Assembly (NCBI GenBank): GCA_900554905.1
Contig: USJB01000043.1
Span: forward strand, 1-8,674
Reading direction: 5' to 3'
DNA from: an uncultured Collinsella sp.
GTDB lineage: Bacteria; Actinomycetota; Coriobacteriia; Coriobacteriales; Coriobacteriaceae
Length of the DNA: 8,674 bases
The notes under the pieces were generated by a model that was not told where the DNA came from, did no database searches, and worked only from the letters and a program-made list of their open reading frames with translations. Of the stretch, positions 1 through 5,555 are shown in pieces. How positions within the stretch are numbered: the stretch's first letter is position 1; every line of letters begins with the position of its first letter. The translations under genes were made by a program, and so were the position numbers.

Positions 1-914
1 AGATCCCACTCTGGCTCCTCGACGACCGTCTTGCCGGCAGCGCCCGCATCGGCCGAGTCCTCATAGGGGTCTATCATCTCGGCAAGCCCCGCCCATACGC
101 CGCGATCGGTCATACGGTTGAAGCCAGAAAAACGAACGAACGGTCCCCGGAAGCGCTCTCGCGCCTCGCGGGCATATGCCAGATTTGCACCGGCGCCCAC
201 CGGCTGCGACATCATAGAGACGCGAACCGTCAGCTCGCCAGATTCCTCACGGCGAGCCATTTCGTCGGCAAAGCCGTAGTAGTCATCAAACGCCATTTCC
301 TTGATGGCGGTAACGCCACGCTCGTTAAGCATGCTCATGTAGTCCGAATACCCGGCACGCACCTCGGGCAGCGCGAGGAAATCGCTCATCATGCGCCAGA
401 TCTTCTCGGCATAGCACGCCTGGGGTGTAAAGCCGTATCGCGCACTGGCGGCAGCATTGAGAACGCAGGTCTCCGCTCCCGGTGTAAAGCAGACGACAGG
501 GATATCGCCAAAACAATCGTCAAACACAGCTGCCGTATTTGCGTTCTCGGCATCCGATGCCAACGTTTCGGGTAGGTTGTGGCCAAAAACCGCCGCGCAA
601 TCCGGATGATCTTCTTTCCACGCACGCAAGAGCGACACAGCCTCTTTGGCATCAGCGATGCCGGACAGATCAGAACCCAACGTCCGCAGTGCCCAGCCCG
701 TATAGAAGGTATGCACATCGATCAGGCCGGGCATGACGGTGCGGTCGCCCAGGTCAACTACCTCGTCCGCCTGGGTCAAATACGAAGCTACCTCGCACTT
801 GGTGCCAACCGCCTCAATTCGATTGCCACGGACCGCTACGAAACCTTCAAACGGCAGGTCCCCCGTACCGGTAAAGACGCTCTTAGACGTCAGGACCGTT
901 AAACGATCAGACAT
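1..914 (-). CDS. Amidohydrolase family protein (YtcJ-like, Amidohydro_3), C-terminal part beyond the window
   Basis: The frame is open from the ATG at 912-914 to the left edge, giving 304 residues; the C-terminus is missing. The N-terminus has the small beta-sandwich and strand-1 entry typical of metal-dependent amidohydrolases: VRGNRIEAVG (28-37), then VMPGLIDVH (60-68). Later, GVTAIKEM followed by an acidic/aromatic stretch resembles the middle of YtcJ-type enzymes. The family hydrolyses C-N bonds of amides, formamides or N-acyl compounds, probably in the cytosol because no signal peptide is seen. AGGTGG at 919-924 is a good ribosome binding site for this start. The gene begins 9 bp after the carrier gene stops, with no terminator between, so they are very likely one transcript. 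Odd: the usual metal-binding HxH reads H68-T69-F70, so the second histidine is lost. The other metal ligands lie outside the window. The family is fairly sure; the substrate is unknown. Confidence 0.85.
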   Translation of the reverse strand, partial: MSDRLTVLTSKSVFTGTGDLPFEGFVAVRGNRIEAVGTKCEVASYLTQADEVVDLGDRTVMPGLIDVHTFYTGWALRTLGSDLSGIADAKEAVSLLRAWKEDHPDCAAVFGHNLPETLASDAENANTAAVFDDCFGDIPVVCFTPGAETCVLNAAASARYGFTPQACYAEKIWRMMSDFLALPEVRAGYSDYMSMLNERGVTAIKEMAFDDYYGFADEMARREESGELTVRVSMMSQPVGAGANLAYAREARERFRGPFVRFSGFNRMTDRGVWAGLAEMIDPYEDSADAGAAGKTVVEEPEWD

Positions 915-923
915 CACAACCAC

Positions 924-2387
924 CTACACCGGAAGCATGCCAGAGATTGCCGTTACGATCAGGCCAAAGACGACCATGAAGATGAAGAACTTCCAAATGG
1001 TCTTCCACCATTGGCCAAACGAAATCTTAGCCACGGCAAGGCCGGCGACCGTCATGCCCGCCACGGGACTGATGGTGTTGATGGTTTGGTTGGCAAACTG
1101 GAGCGCGGTAACGGCGGCTTCGGGATTGAGGCCCATAAGCTCGGTCAGCGGACCCATGACGGGCATGGTGAGCGCCGCAAGTCCAGAGCTCGAGGGAACC
1201 AGCAAAGAGAGCAGGCCAAGGACGATATACATAAACGTGGTGTAGACGGCGGCAGGTGCACCGGCCAGTGCAGTAGCGAGCGCCTGGAGGATGGTGTCGA
1301 TGATCATGCCACCCTCGGCGATGACCAGAATACCGCGCGCGATACCGATAACGACGGCAGCGTACGCAAAGTCGGCGAGACCCTTAACGAACTCCTCTGC
1401 GATCGTCTGCTGGTCAAGGCCGCCCAGGATACCGGCAAGCAAGCCCATGCCAAGGAACACGGCGGAAATCTGATTCATGTACCAGCCCTGGGTAACAAGA
1501 CCCCAGACGATAATGCCCATACCGCAAGCAAAATCGATAAGCACGAGCTTCTGACGGATCGTGAACTCTTCCTCGATGGAGGCATCGGTCACGGAAAACT
1601 CAATACGCTTGAGCTTATCGTCCTCGTACACAATGGACGACTCGGGGTTTTTCTTGACACGCATGGCATAGCGCATGGCCCATGCGATACCGACGGCAGT
1701 GAAGATGACCCAAGAAACGGCGCGCAGCCACAGTTGCGGATTACCCTCGATGCCAATGATGCCTTGGGCGATCAAAACATTAAACGGGTCGATGGTCGAA
1801 GCACAATATCCCAGGTTAGGACCAAGGAAGCAGATGATGAATGCCGTCATCGAGTCATAACCGATACCCATCATGATGGGAATGAAGATGGCATAGAACG
1901 GCAGGGCTTCCTCAGACATACCAAACGTAGTGCCGCAAATGGACAGCAACGTCATCGTGATGGGAATGATGAGGATGTCCTTGTTCTTGAGCTTTTTAAT
2001 CACACGGCTCATGCCGGCATTCAAAGCGTTGGTCTTGGTGATGACTGCGAACGATCCGCCAATCAATAAGACGAACGCAACGACGTCAGCAGCCTCCTGG
2101 ATGCCCTTAGTGGGCGCTTGCAGGACCGCAAAGATATCCTGGCCCAGATTGATGGTCTCGCCGGTCTCGGAATCGGTGTAATTCTTATCGACCTGTTCAT
2201 AGGTACCAGCAACGGCGACTTCACGCTCGCCCGCCGCTGTCGAAATCGTCTTGCGCTGATACTGACCAGAGGGAACGATCCAAGTCAGGACCGCAAAGAC
2301 AACGATCAGCAAGAACATGATCGTATAGACATGCGGTAATTTGAACTTAAAACGTCTGTTTGTCTTCTTCGCCTTCGTATCTGACAT
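924..2387 (-). CDS. yfcC: YfcC-family (DcuC superfamily) membrane carrier
   Basis: A 487-residue integral membrane protein. A short basic, Lys-rich cytoplasmic N-terminus (1-18) is followed by about a dozen hydrophobic segments, the first at about 20-39. Family signatures include GMSEEALPFY (156-165), TIDPFNVLIAQ (198-208) and VPSSSGLAALTMP (397-409). Length matches the family (about 450-510). YfcC relatives are secondary carriers grouped with C4-dicarboxylate (DcuC) and arginine/ornithine (ArcD-like) transporters; the sequence does not fix the substrate. The start is placed at 2385-2387 because GGAGGT (2392-2397) lies just upstream. A longer reading from 2447 adds 20 residues with no ribosome binding site. 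It is followed at 9 bp by the amidohydrolase gene and preceded by the GntR-type gene, suggesting regulated uptake of a compound that the hydrolase then cleaves. Confidence 0.9.
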   Translation of the reverse strand: MSDTKAKKTNRRFKFKLPHVYTIMFLLIVVFAVLTWIVPSGQYQRKTISTAAGEREVAVAGTYEQVDKNYTDSETGETINLGQDIFAVLQAPTKGIQEAADVVAFVLLIGGSFAVITKTNALNAGMSRVIKKLKNKDILIIPITMTLLSICGTTFGMSEEALPFYAIFIPIMMGIGYDSMTAFIICFLGPNLGYCASTIDPFNVLIAQGIIGIEGNPQLWLRAVSWVIFTAVGIAWAMRYAMRVKKNPESSIVYEDDKLKRIEFSVTDASIEEEFTIRQKLVLIDFACGMGIIVWGLVTQGWYMNQISAVFLGMGLLAGILGGLDQQTIAEEFVKGLADFAYAAVVIGIARGILVIAEGGMIIDTILQALATALAGAPAAVYTTFMYIVLGLLSLLVPSSSGLAALTMPVMGPLTELMGLNPEAAVTALQFANQTINTISPVAGMTVAGLAVAKISFGQWWKTIWKFFIFMVVFGLIVTAISGMLPV

Positions 2388-2451
2388 AGATACCTCCAAA
2401 GAACTCGAGACTGCATCGCATCTCGCTTCAACGCCTGCGCAAGGCAAACGT

Positions 2452-2469
2452 TCTATGACGTTCCATAGA
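2452..2469. promoter_or_regulatory. 18-bp inverted repeat, candidate operator upstream of the carrier gene
   Basis: TCTATG-N6-CATAGA is a perfect 6+6 inverted repeat with an ACGTTC spacer. The element ACGTTC also occurs just before it, so half-sites TATG/CATAG alternate with ACGTTC. It lies about 65 bp upstream of the carrier start and touches the proposed -10 box. It could be the site of the neighbouring GntR-type regulator, although it does not show the GT...AC half-sites common in that family. Binding is inferred only. Confidence 0.4.
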
Positions 2470-2494
2470 TTACCAGCAGCTTTCCCATCATCAA
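2467..2494 (-). promoter_or_regulatory. Possible promoter of the carrier-amidohydrolase unit
   Basis: On the minus strand TTGATG (2489-2494) and TAATCT (2467-2472) are separated by 16 bp. The match to sigma-70 boxes is modest. It is the best pair I find between the regulator's terminator hairpin and the carrier start, and the -10 box overlaps the 2452-2469 palindrome. Confidence 0.25.
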
Positions 2495-2554
2495 GATAAT
2501 TTCAAACTGATTGCCGCGACGCGGTTGAACGGTTGCGTTCGCGCCGTGAACGGT

Positions 2555-2594
2555 ATGGAGACGCCCGGTGAGATGATCAACCGGGCGTCTCCAT
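2555..2594 (-). terminator. Hairpin after the GntR-type gene
   Basis: A perfect 15-bp stem (2555-2569 with 2580-2594), GC-rich in its centre, with a 10-base loop, begins 10 bases past the regulator's stop codon. The downstream minus-strand sequence is not T-rich, so it is either an intrinsic terminator lacking the usual U-tract or a 3'-end-stabilising structure that leaves some read-through into the carrier gene. Confidence 0.6.
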
Positions 2595-2604
2595 TCGCAA
2601 TGTC

Positions 2605-3348
2605 CTAGATGTCAAAGACGTAGCGAGACCCAACGATCCGCTGACGACCGATGATAAACGGCCGCCGCTGCTCATCGAAAAAGAAGGCTTCCATATAAAA
2701 CAAGGGTTCGCCAACGGGAACTGCCAACAGCCGAGCGACCTCGGGCGACGCGCACGCGATCTCGAGCGTGCACGGGTCGGTAAACGCGGGAGTGCGGCCC
2801 GTCCGGTTGCGCACGAACTCAAAAATGGATTGGTTAGATAGAGGTGCCGTTGATAGATAGGCGTTGTCCTCGTAAACATATATGTTGTTCTCGAGCATGA
2901 CAGGGACGCCATCGGCAGTGCGCACGCGCTCAACGCAAATCAAGTCAGTTCCAACGGGAACACCAAAGAACTGCGCTTCGGTGGAATCCGCCGGCAGCAT
3001 CTTTCTCGAAATGACACACGCCCCCGGTTCCATTCCGTTAACGCGGCATGCGTTCGAAAAACTCTGAACGTCATCCTTCTGGCGAATCTTGCGCTTGAGC
3101 TTGGGGGCATTGACAAACGTGCCTTTCCCCTGTCGCTTCGTTAGATAGCCCTGCTGGACGAGCTCCTCAATAGCGCGTCGCACGGTAACGCGGCCAACTT
3201 TATAGCTCTCAGCCAATTCGAATTCGTTGGGTATCCGCGCGCCTGCCTTGTAGGCGCCGGAGTTGATTTCGTTTTTAATGATATCAATGACCTGTTGGTA
3301 CAGCGGTATCGCTGCTTTACCGTCAGTTAGCCCTTCAGTCGGTGGCAT
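2605..3348 (-). CDS. GntR family transcriptional regulator, HutC/UTRA subfamily
   Basis: A 247-residue DNA-binding regulator. Residues about 14-80 form the GntR winged helix-turn-helix: PLYQQVIDIIKNEI, then AGARIPNEFELAESYKVGR and VTVRRAIEELVQQGYL, with the wing KRQGKGTFV. Residues about 100-243 fit the UTRA ligand-binding domain, with EPLFYMEAFFF (214-224) near its end. Members usually repress a nearby transport or catabolic operon and release DNA when a small effector binds. The downstream same-strand carrier and amidohydrolase genes are the obvious targets. GGGAGAGGG at 3351-3359 provides the ribosome binding site for the ATG at 3346-3348. Its own promoter appears to overlap a 13-bp palindrome, so autoregulation is plausible. 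The family call is firm; the effector is unknown. Confidence 0.93.
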   Translation of the reverse strand: MPPTEGLTDGKAAIPLYQQVIDIIKNEINSGAYKAGARIPNEFELAESYKVGRVTVRRAIEELVQQGYLTKRQGKGTFVNAPKLKRKIRQKDDVQSFSNACRVNGMEPGACVISRKMLPADSTEAQFFGVPVGTDLICVERVRTADGVPVMLENNIYVYEDNAYLSTAPLSNQSIFEFVRNRTGRTPAFTDPCTLEIACASPEVARLLAVPVGEPLFYMEAFFFDEQRRPFIIGRQRIVGSRYVFDI

Positions 3349-3370
3349 ATACCCTCTCCCAGCACAATTA

Positions 3371-3398
3371 ATTCTAAAACGGGCTTAAGGGCATTCAA
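3371..3398 (-). promoter_or_regulatory. Candidate promoter of the GntR-type gene
   Basis: Minus-strand TTGAAT (3393-3398) and TAGAAT (3371-3376) with a 16-bp spacer form a good sigma-70-like pair. They would start a leader of only about 20 bases before the regulator ATG. The -35 box sits in the loop, and the spacer is one arm, of the 3380-3414 palindrome, so a protein bound to that palindrome would block the promoter. Confidence 0.5.
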
Positions 3399-3414
3399 CA
3401 AGCCCTTAAGCCCG
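3380..3414 (-). terminator. Intrinsic terminator after the HAD-IA gene, also a palindrome over the regulator promoter
   Basis: A perfect 13-bp stem (3380-3392 with 3402-3414) has a 9-base loop. On the minus strand it is followed by TTTTAGAATTAATT, the pattern of a rho-independent terminator. It lies about 85 bases past the stop of the HAD-IA gene. A weaker CGCG hairpin followed by TTTTT (3476-3495) lies closer to that stop and may act first. Confidence 0.7.
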
Positions 3415-3498
3415 CATTAGCTTAAAGTATGCTAGGTGTCGCACCAAAATGTTGGCTATTTACTCATCAGACCCGAAAAACGCGCAACTACCGCGCTC

Positions 3499-4158
3499 CT
3501 AAGAAAGCGTGAGCAGCTCCGGCAGCTGGTCGATAATCTTGTCCGCGGCATCCTGGCTAAAGCCAAAGCGTTCCTCGCGCTTGGCAATGACTGTCAGGCC
3601 GGCTCGCTTGCCAGCGGTGATGCCAGGCACCGAATCCTCAACGCAGCAGCAGCGATTCGCGGGCAGTCCCAGCAGGTCCAGCGCATGCAGGTAGATGTCG
3701 GGCTCGGGCTTGCTCTCCTTAAACTGCTCGCCGCTCACCACATACTCAAAGGCATCCGACAGCCCGCACGCATTGAGCACTTCCTCGATGCTAACCATGG
3801 GAGACGAGCTGGCAAGCGCCACGCGAACGCCGCGGCGCGGCAGCTCTCGAATCGTATCCACGGCGCCTGGGTTAATCAAAGCCTGATAGTCGCGCGGACG
3901 CTTATGAGCCCATTCGTCCCAACGGGCCAACGCTTCCTCGCCAGTGAAATGCCCCTTACCGGCACGCTCAAACCAATCGACCAGCATATGCAGGAAGAAC
4001 TGATGGGAGGTACCGACCTGCCCATTCAGCTCCTCTTGAGTCAGATTAAGCCCCAGCTCCTTGGCAAACGCGGCAGTCTCGCCCAGGTAGTAATACTCGG
4101 TATCGACAATGACGCCGTCCATGTCAAAGATAACGGCATCGAACGGAAATGCGGACAC
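3499..4158 (-). CDS. HAD-superfamily hydrolase, subfamily IA (beta-phosphoglucomutase/phosphatase-like)
   Basis: A 219-residue soluble enzyme with all four HAD motifs. These are FDMDGVIVD with nucleophile D12 and acid/base D14, ASSSP with the motif II serine near 117-119, KESKPEPD with the motif III lysine at 147 or 150, and CVEDSVPGI with E174 and D175 binding Mg2+. The cap domain lies between about residues 24 and 95, as in class IA. Such enzymes remove or move phosphate on small sugar phosphates and related metabolites; the sequence does not fix the substrate. The start is a GTG at 4156-4158 behind AGGGAGGG (4163-4170). An in-frame ATG at 4206 would place an intrinsic terminator inside the gene and has no ribosome binding site. 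The gene sits downstream of another HAD hydrolase on the same strand, but the terminator between suggests mostly separate transcription. Confidence 0.88.
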   Translation of the reverse strand: MSAFPFDAVIFDMDGVIVDTEYYYLGETAAFAKELGLNLTQEELNGQVGTSHQFFLHMLVDWFERAGKGHFTGEEALARWDEWAHKRPRDYQALINPGAVDTIRELPRRGVRVALASSSPMVSIEEVLNACGLSDAFEYVVSGEQFKESKPEPDIYLHALDLLGLPANRCCCVEDSVPGITAGKRAGLTVIAKREERFGFSQDAADKIIDQLPELLTLS

Positions 4159-4162
4159 GGCA

Positions 4163-4170
4163 CCCTCCCT
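4163..4170 (-). promoter_or_regulatory. Ribosome binding site that fixes a GTG start
   Basis: Minus-strand AGGGAGGG lies 4-5 bases before the GTG at 4156-4158 and is the only strong Shine-Dalgarno match near the 5' end of the HAD-IA gene. It lies directly after the T-run of the 4171-4199 terminator. Confidence 0.75.
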
Positions 4171-4199
4171 AACAAAAGGACGCCCGCGAGCAGGCGCCC
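4171..4199 (-). terminator. Intrinsic terminator after the Cof-type gene
   Basis: On the minus strand a 9-bp stem with two G-T pairs (4178-4186 with 4191-4199) and a CTCG loop is followed directly by TTTTGTT. It lies about 24 bases past the stop at 4223-4225 and just upstream of the next gene's ribosome binding site. Confidence 0.7.
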
Positions 4200-4222
4200 G
4201 AACCATGCATTAATCGGCGATT

Positions 4223-5065
4223 CTAACCCAGCAGCTTATCCAGCGCCACCGCAATACCATCTTCGTTGTTATTGGCGGTCACCATCTGGGCCACAGCCTT
4301 AACCTCATCGACGGCGTTGCCCATGGCTACACCCGTGCCGGCCCACTCAATCATGGACTTGTCGTTCTGGCCGTCGCCAAACGATACGACCTCGCTGGCA
4401 TCGATGCCGAGCTTGGGCAGGGCACCCTCGAGCGCACGGGCCTTGTCGATACCGGGCGCCATGTACTCAAAGTACCAGTCGGCCGTAAACATGCCCGAAA
4501 GCGTCTGCTTAAAGGGCGCATACATCTCCTCGTAATGCGCCTGCAGGTATGCCGGGTCGCCCGCAGTGAGTAGCTTGTCCACGGGATAAGCATCAGCGAC
4601 CTCATGCAGGCTCTCCACCTCGCGAATCTTAAGATCGCACGCGTCGCGCTCATACTTGACGATATTCTTCTGCGAGCCGTCAGGCAGCGTGATCATGCAA
4701 TGGTACGAGTCCTCGACATGCAAATCACGACCGAGCGAAATCATAGGGATCACGTCAAAATTACGCAGGTGATCAATCAGGCGATGCAATTCGTCGGCAG
4801 GCATAGCCTGATCGAACAGCACCTCGTCGGTCTGAGCGTCGACCACATGCGCGCCGTTAAAGGCCACCAGCAGACCGTCATGGTTTTGAAGGTCGAGCTC
4901 CTGCGCCAAGGCGTGCAGCCCCCATGCGGGACGACCCGAAGCCAAGATGAGCTTAATGCCCGATTCCTGCGCCGCGAGCAGCTTCTCGCGCGTACGCGAG
5001 CTAATCACTTTCTGGTCGTTGGTGAGCGTACCGTCGATATCCATCGCGATGGCTTTGATTGCCAT
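4223..5065 (-). CDS. Cof-type HAD-superfamily hydrolase, subfamily IIB (YidA-like)
   Basis: A 280-residue soluble phosphatase. Motif I is MDIDGT with nucleophile D9 and D11. Motif II is ASGRP (42-46). The motif III lysine is K208, in GIDKARAL. Motif IV is SFGDGQNDKSM with D231 and N234-D235, followed by GVAMGNA (245-251), a hallmark of Cof/YidA proteins. The C2-type cap occupies about 85-195. Relatives dephosphorylate sugar phosphates, phosphorylated cofactors or flavin precursors with broad specificity. AAGGAGG (5071-5077) is an ideal ribosome binding site for the ATG at 5063-5065. A possible -10 box, TAAGAT (5099-5104), lies upstream without a clear -35 partner. Length and motifs are complete for the family; the exact substrate is unknown. 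Confidence 0.92.
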   Translation of the reverse strand: MAIKAIAMDIDGTLTNDQKVISSRTREKLLAAQESGIKLILASGRPAWGLHALAQELDLQNHDGLLVAFNGAHVVDAQTDEVLFDQAMPADELHRLIDHLRNFDVIPMISLGRDLHVEDSYHCMITLPDGSQKNIVKYERDACDLKIREVESLHEVADAYPVDKLLTAGDPAYLQAHYEEMYAPFKQTLSGMFTADWYFEYMAPGIDKARALEGALPKLGIDASEVVSFGDGQNDKSMIEWAGTGVAMGNAVDEVKAVAQMVTANNNEDGIAVALDKLLG

Positions 5066-5183
5066 ATGTGCCTCCTTGCATCGTTTTTATCGCGCACTAT
5101 CTTATCCGAGCCGGGGCACGTTCGCACAGCGCGCGTATGACGGTTGCAAAACCACCCCATTTGAAACAAAGGCAAAAAAGTAC

Positions 5184-5210
5184 TTGCAAAGACGCGTTCC
5201 GACATATAAG
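5184..5210 (+). promoter_or_regulatory. Candidate promoter of the three-gene operon
   Basis: TTGCAA (5184-5189) and TATAAG (5205-5210) have a short 15-bp spacer, or 16 bp if CTTGCA is taken as the -35 box, with an A-rich stretch upstream (5161-5180). Transcription would begin near 5217, giving a leader of about 340 bases. It is the best plus-strand pair in the intergenic region, but the short spacer weakens the call. Confidence 0.4.
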
Positions 5211-5216
5211 TTGATA

Positions 5217-5237
5217 AAAGACCGCCGTTGCGGTTTT
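5217..5237. terminator. Short hairpin flanked by A and T runs
   Basis: ACCGC-CGTT-GCGGT, with extra A-T and G-T pairs outside, forms an 8-bp stem followed by TTTT on the plus strand; the minus strand reads hairpin then CTTTT. It has the form of a small bidirectional terminator. It also coincides with the expected first bases of the operon transcript, where it could act as a 5' stem-loop or as an early attenuator. Confidence 0.35.
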
Positions 5238-5356
5238 AAGTAGATCGAGCATATGAAGTTTGAGTTTTAGCGTGTAAGATGAAGGAAGATCGGCAAAGTA
5301 CAACCCCAAACGCAATGACAACTTAATGAGGTAACTGCCACATGTGAGGCACCCAG

Positions 5357-5388
5357 GGCATTGCTGTCTCGATTTTGAGCACGATGCC
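5357..5388 (+). other. Imperfect stem-loop in the operon leader
   Basis: GGCATTGCT (5357-5365) pairs with AGCA-CG-ATGCC (5378-5388), leaving a two-base bulge and a 12-base loop. Just before it, TGCC (5336-5339) and GGCA (5348-5351) enclose the palindrome CACATGTG. No T-run follows, so these look like leader structure and not terminators. Confidence 0.3.
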
Positions 5389-5472
5389 TTCCGCCTTGCA
5401 TGGGCCGTTCCATCCCGCCCCTGCAGCAACTGCCTCATGGGCTCATTGAAAACCGCATAGCACCCAAACGTC

Positions 5473-5544
5473 AGCACATCACCCACGGCAAGCACATCAC
5501 TCACGACAACCAACACATCAACAAACAGCACGAACATCAACCGA
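5473..5544 (+). repeat. Short direct repeats with CACATCA core in the operon leader
   Basis: Two adjacent 18-base units starting at 5473 and 5491 share 15 of 18 bases (AGCACATCACYCACGRCA). Degenerate copies of the core follow at 5514-5521 and 5534-5540, giving four cores spaced about 18-21 bp. The tract is rich in C and A, poor in G, and ends just before the ribosome binding site at 5547-5550. It could be a binding array for a regulator, or an unstructured leader that helps ribosome loading. Confidence 0.45.
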
Positions 5545-5555
5545 TTGGAGAAGCT

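Larger units (their letters stand above)
5066..5555. other. 490-bp divergent intergenic region and long operon leader
   Basis: This gene-free stretch separates the minus-strand Cof-type gene from the plus-strand three-gene operon. It holds a weak minus-strand -10 box (5099-5104), a candidate plus promoter (5184-5210), a hairpin flanked by A and T runs (5217-5237), two further stem-loops (5336-5351 and 5357-5388), and CACATCA repeats (5473-5544). Several tiny plus-strand reading frames occur (5253-5270, 5279-5326, 5342-5347) but none has a convincing protein. I recognise no tRNA or known riboswitch here. Confidence 0.6.

Noticed and set aside
1011..2069. Long open plus-strand frame (352 codons) antisense to the carrier gene
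   Set aside because: Composition is rich in Asp, His, Arg and Gly as expected of an antisense shadow, there is no ribosome binding site, and the minus-strand carrier is clearly real.
2388..2447. 20-codon N-terminal extension of the carrier gene
   Set aside because: GGAGGT sits directly before the ATG at 2385-2387, and the extension has no signal or hydrophobic character.
5473..5544. CRISPR array
   Set aside because: Repeat units are only 18 bases, adjacent without spacers, and degenerate after the second copy; no cas gene is near.
5400..5555. 52-codon N-terminal extension of the first operon gene
   Set aside because: No ribosome binding site precedes 5400 and the translation only reads the leader repeats as a His/Gln-rich string. 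GGAG before 5556 supports the shorter form.
5066..5555. tRNA gene or known riboswitch in the divergent intergenic region
   Set aside because: No cloverleaf, CCA end or recognisable riboswitch core can be seen; only short stems are present.
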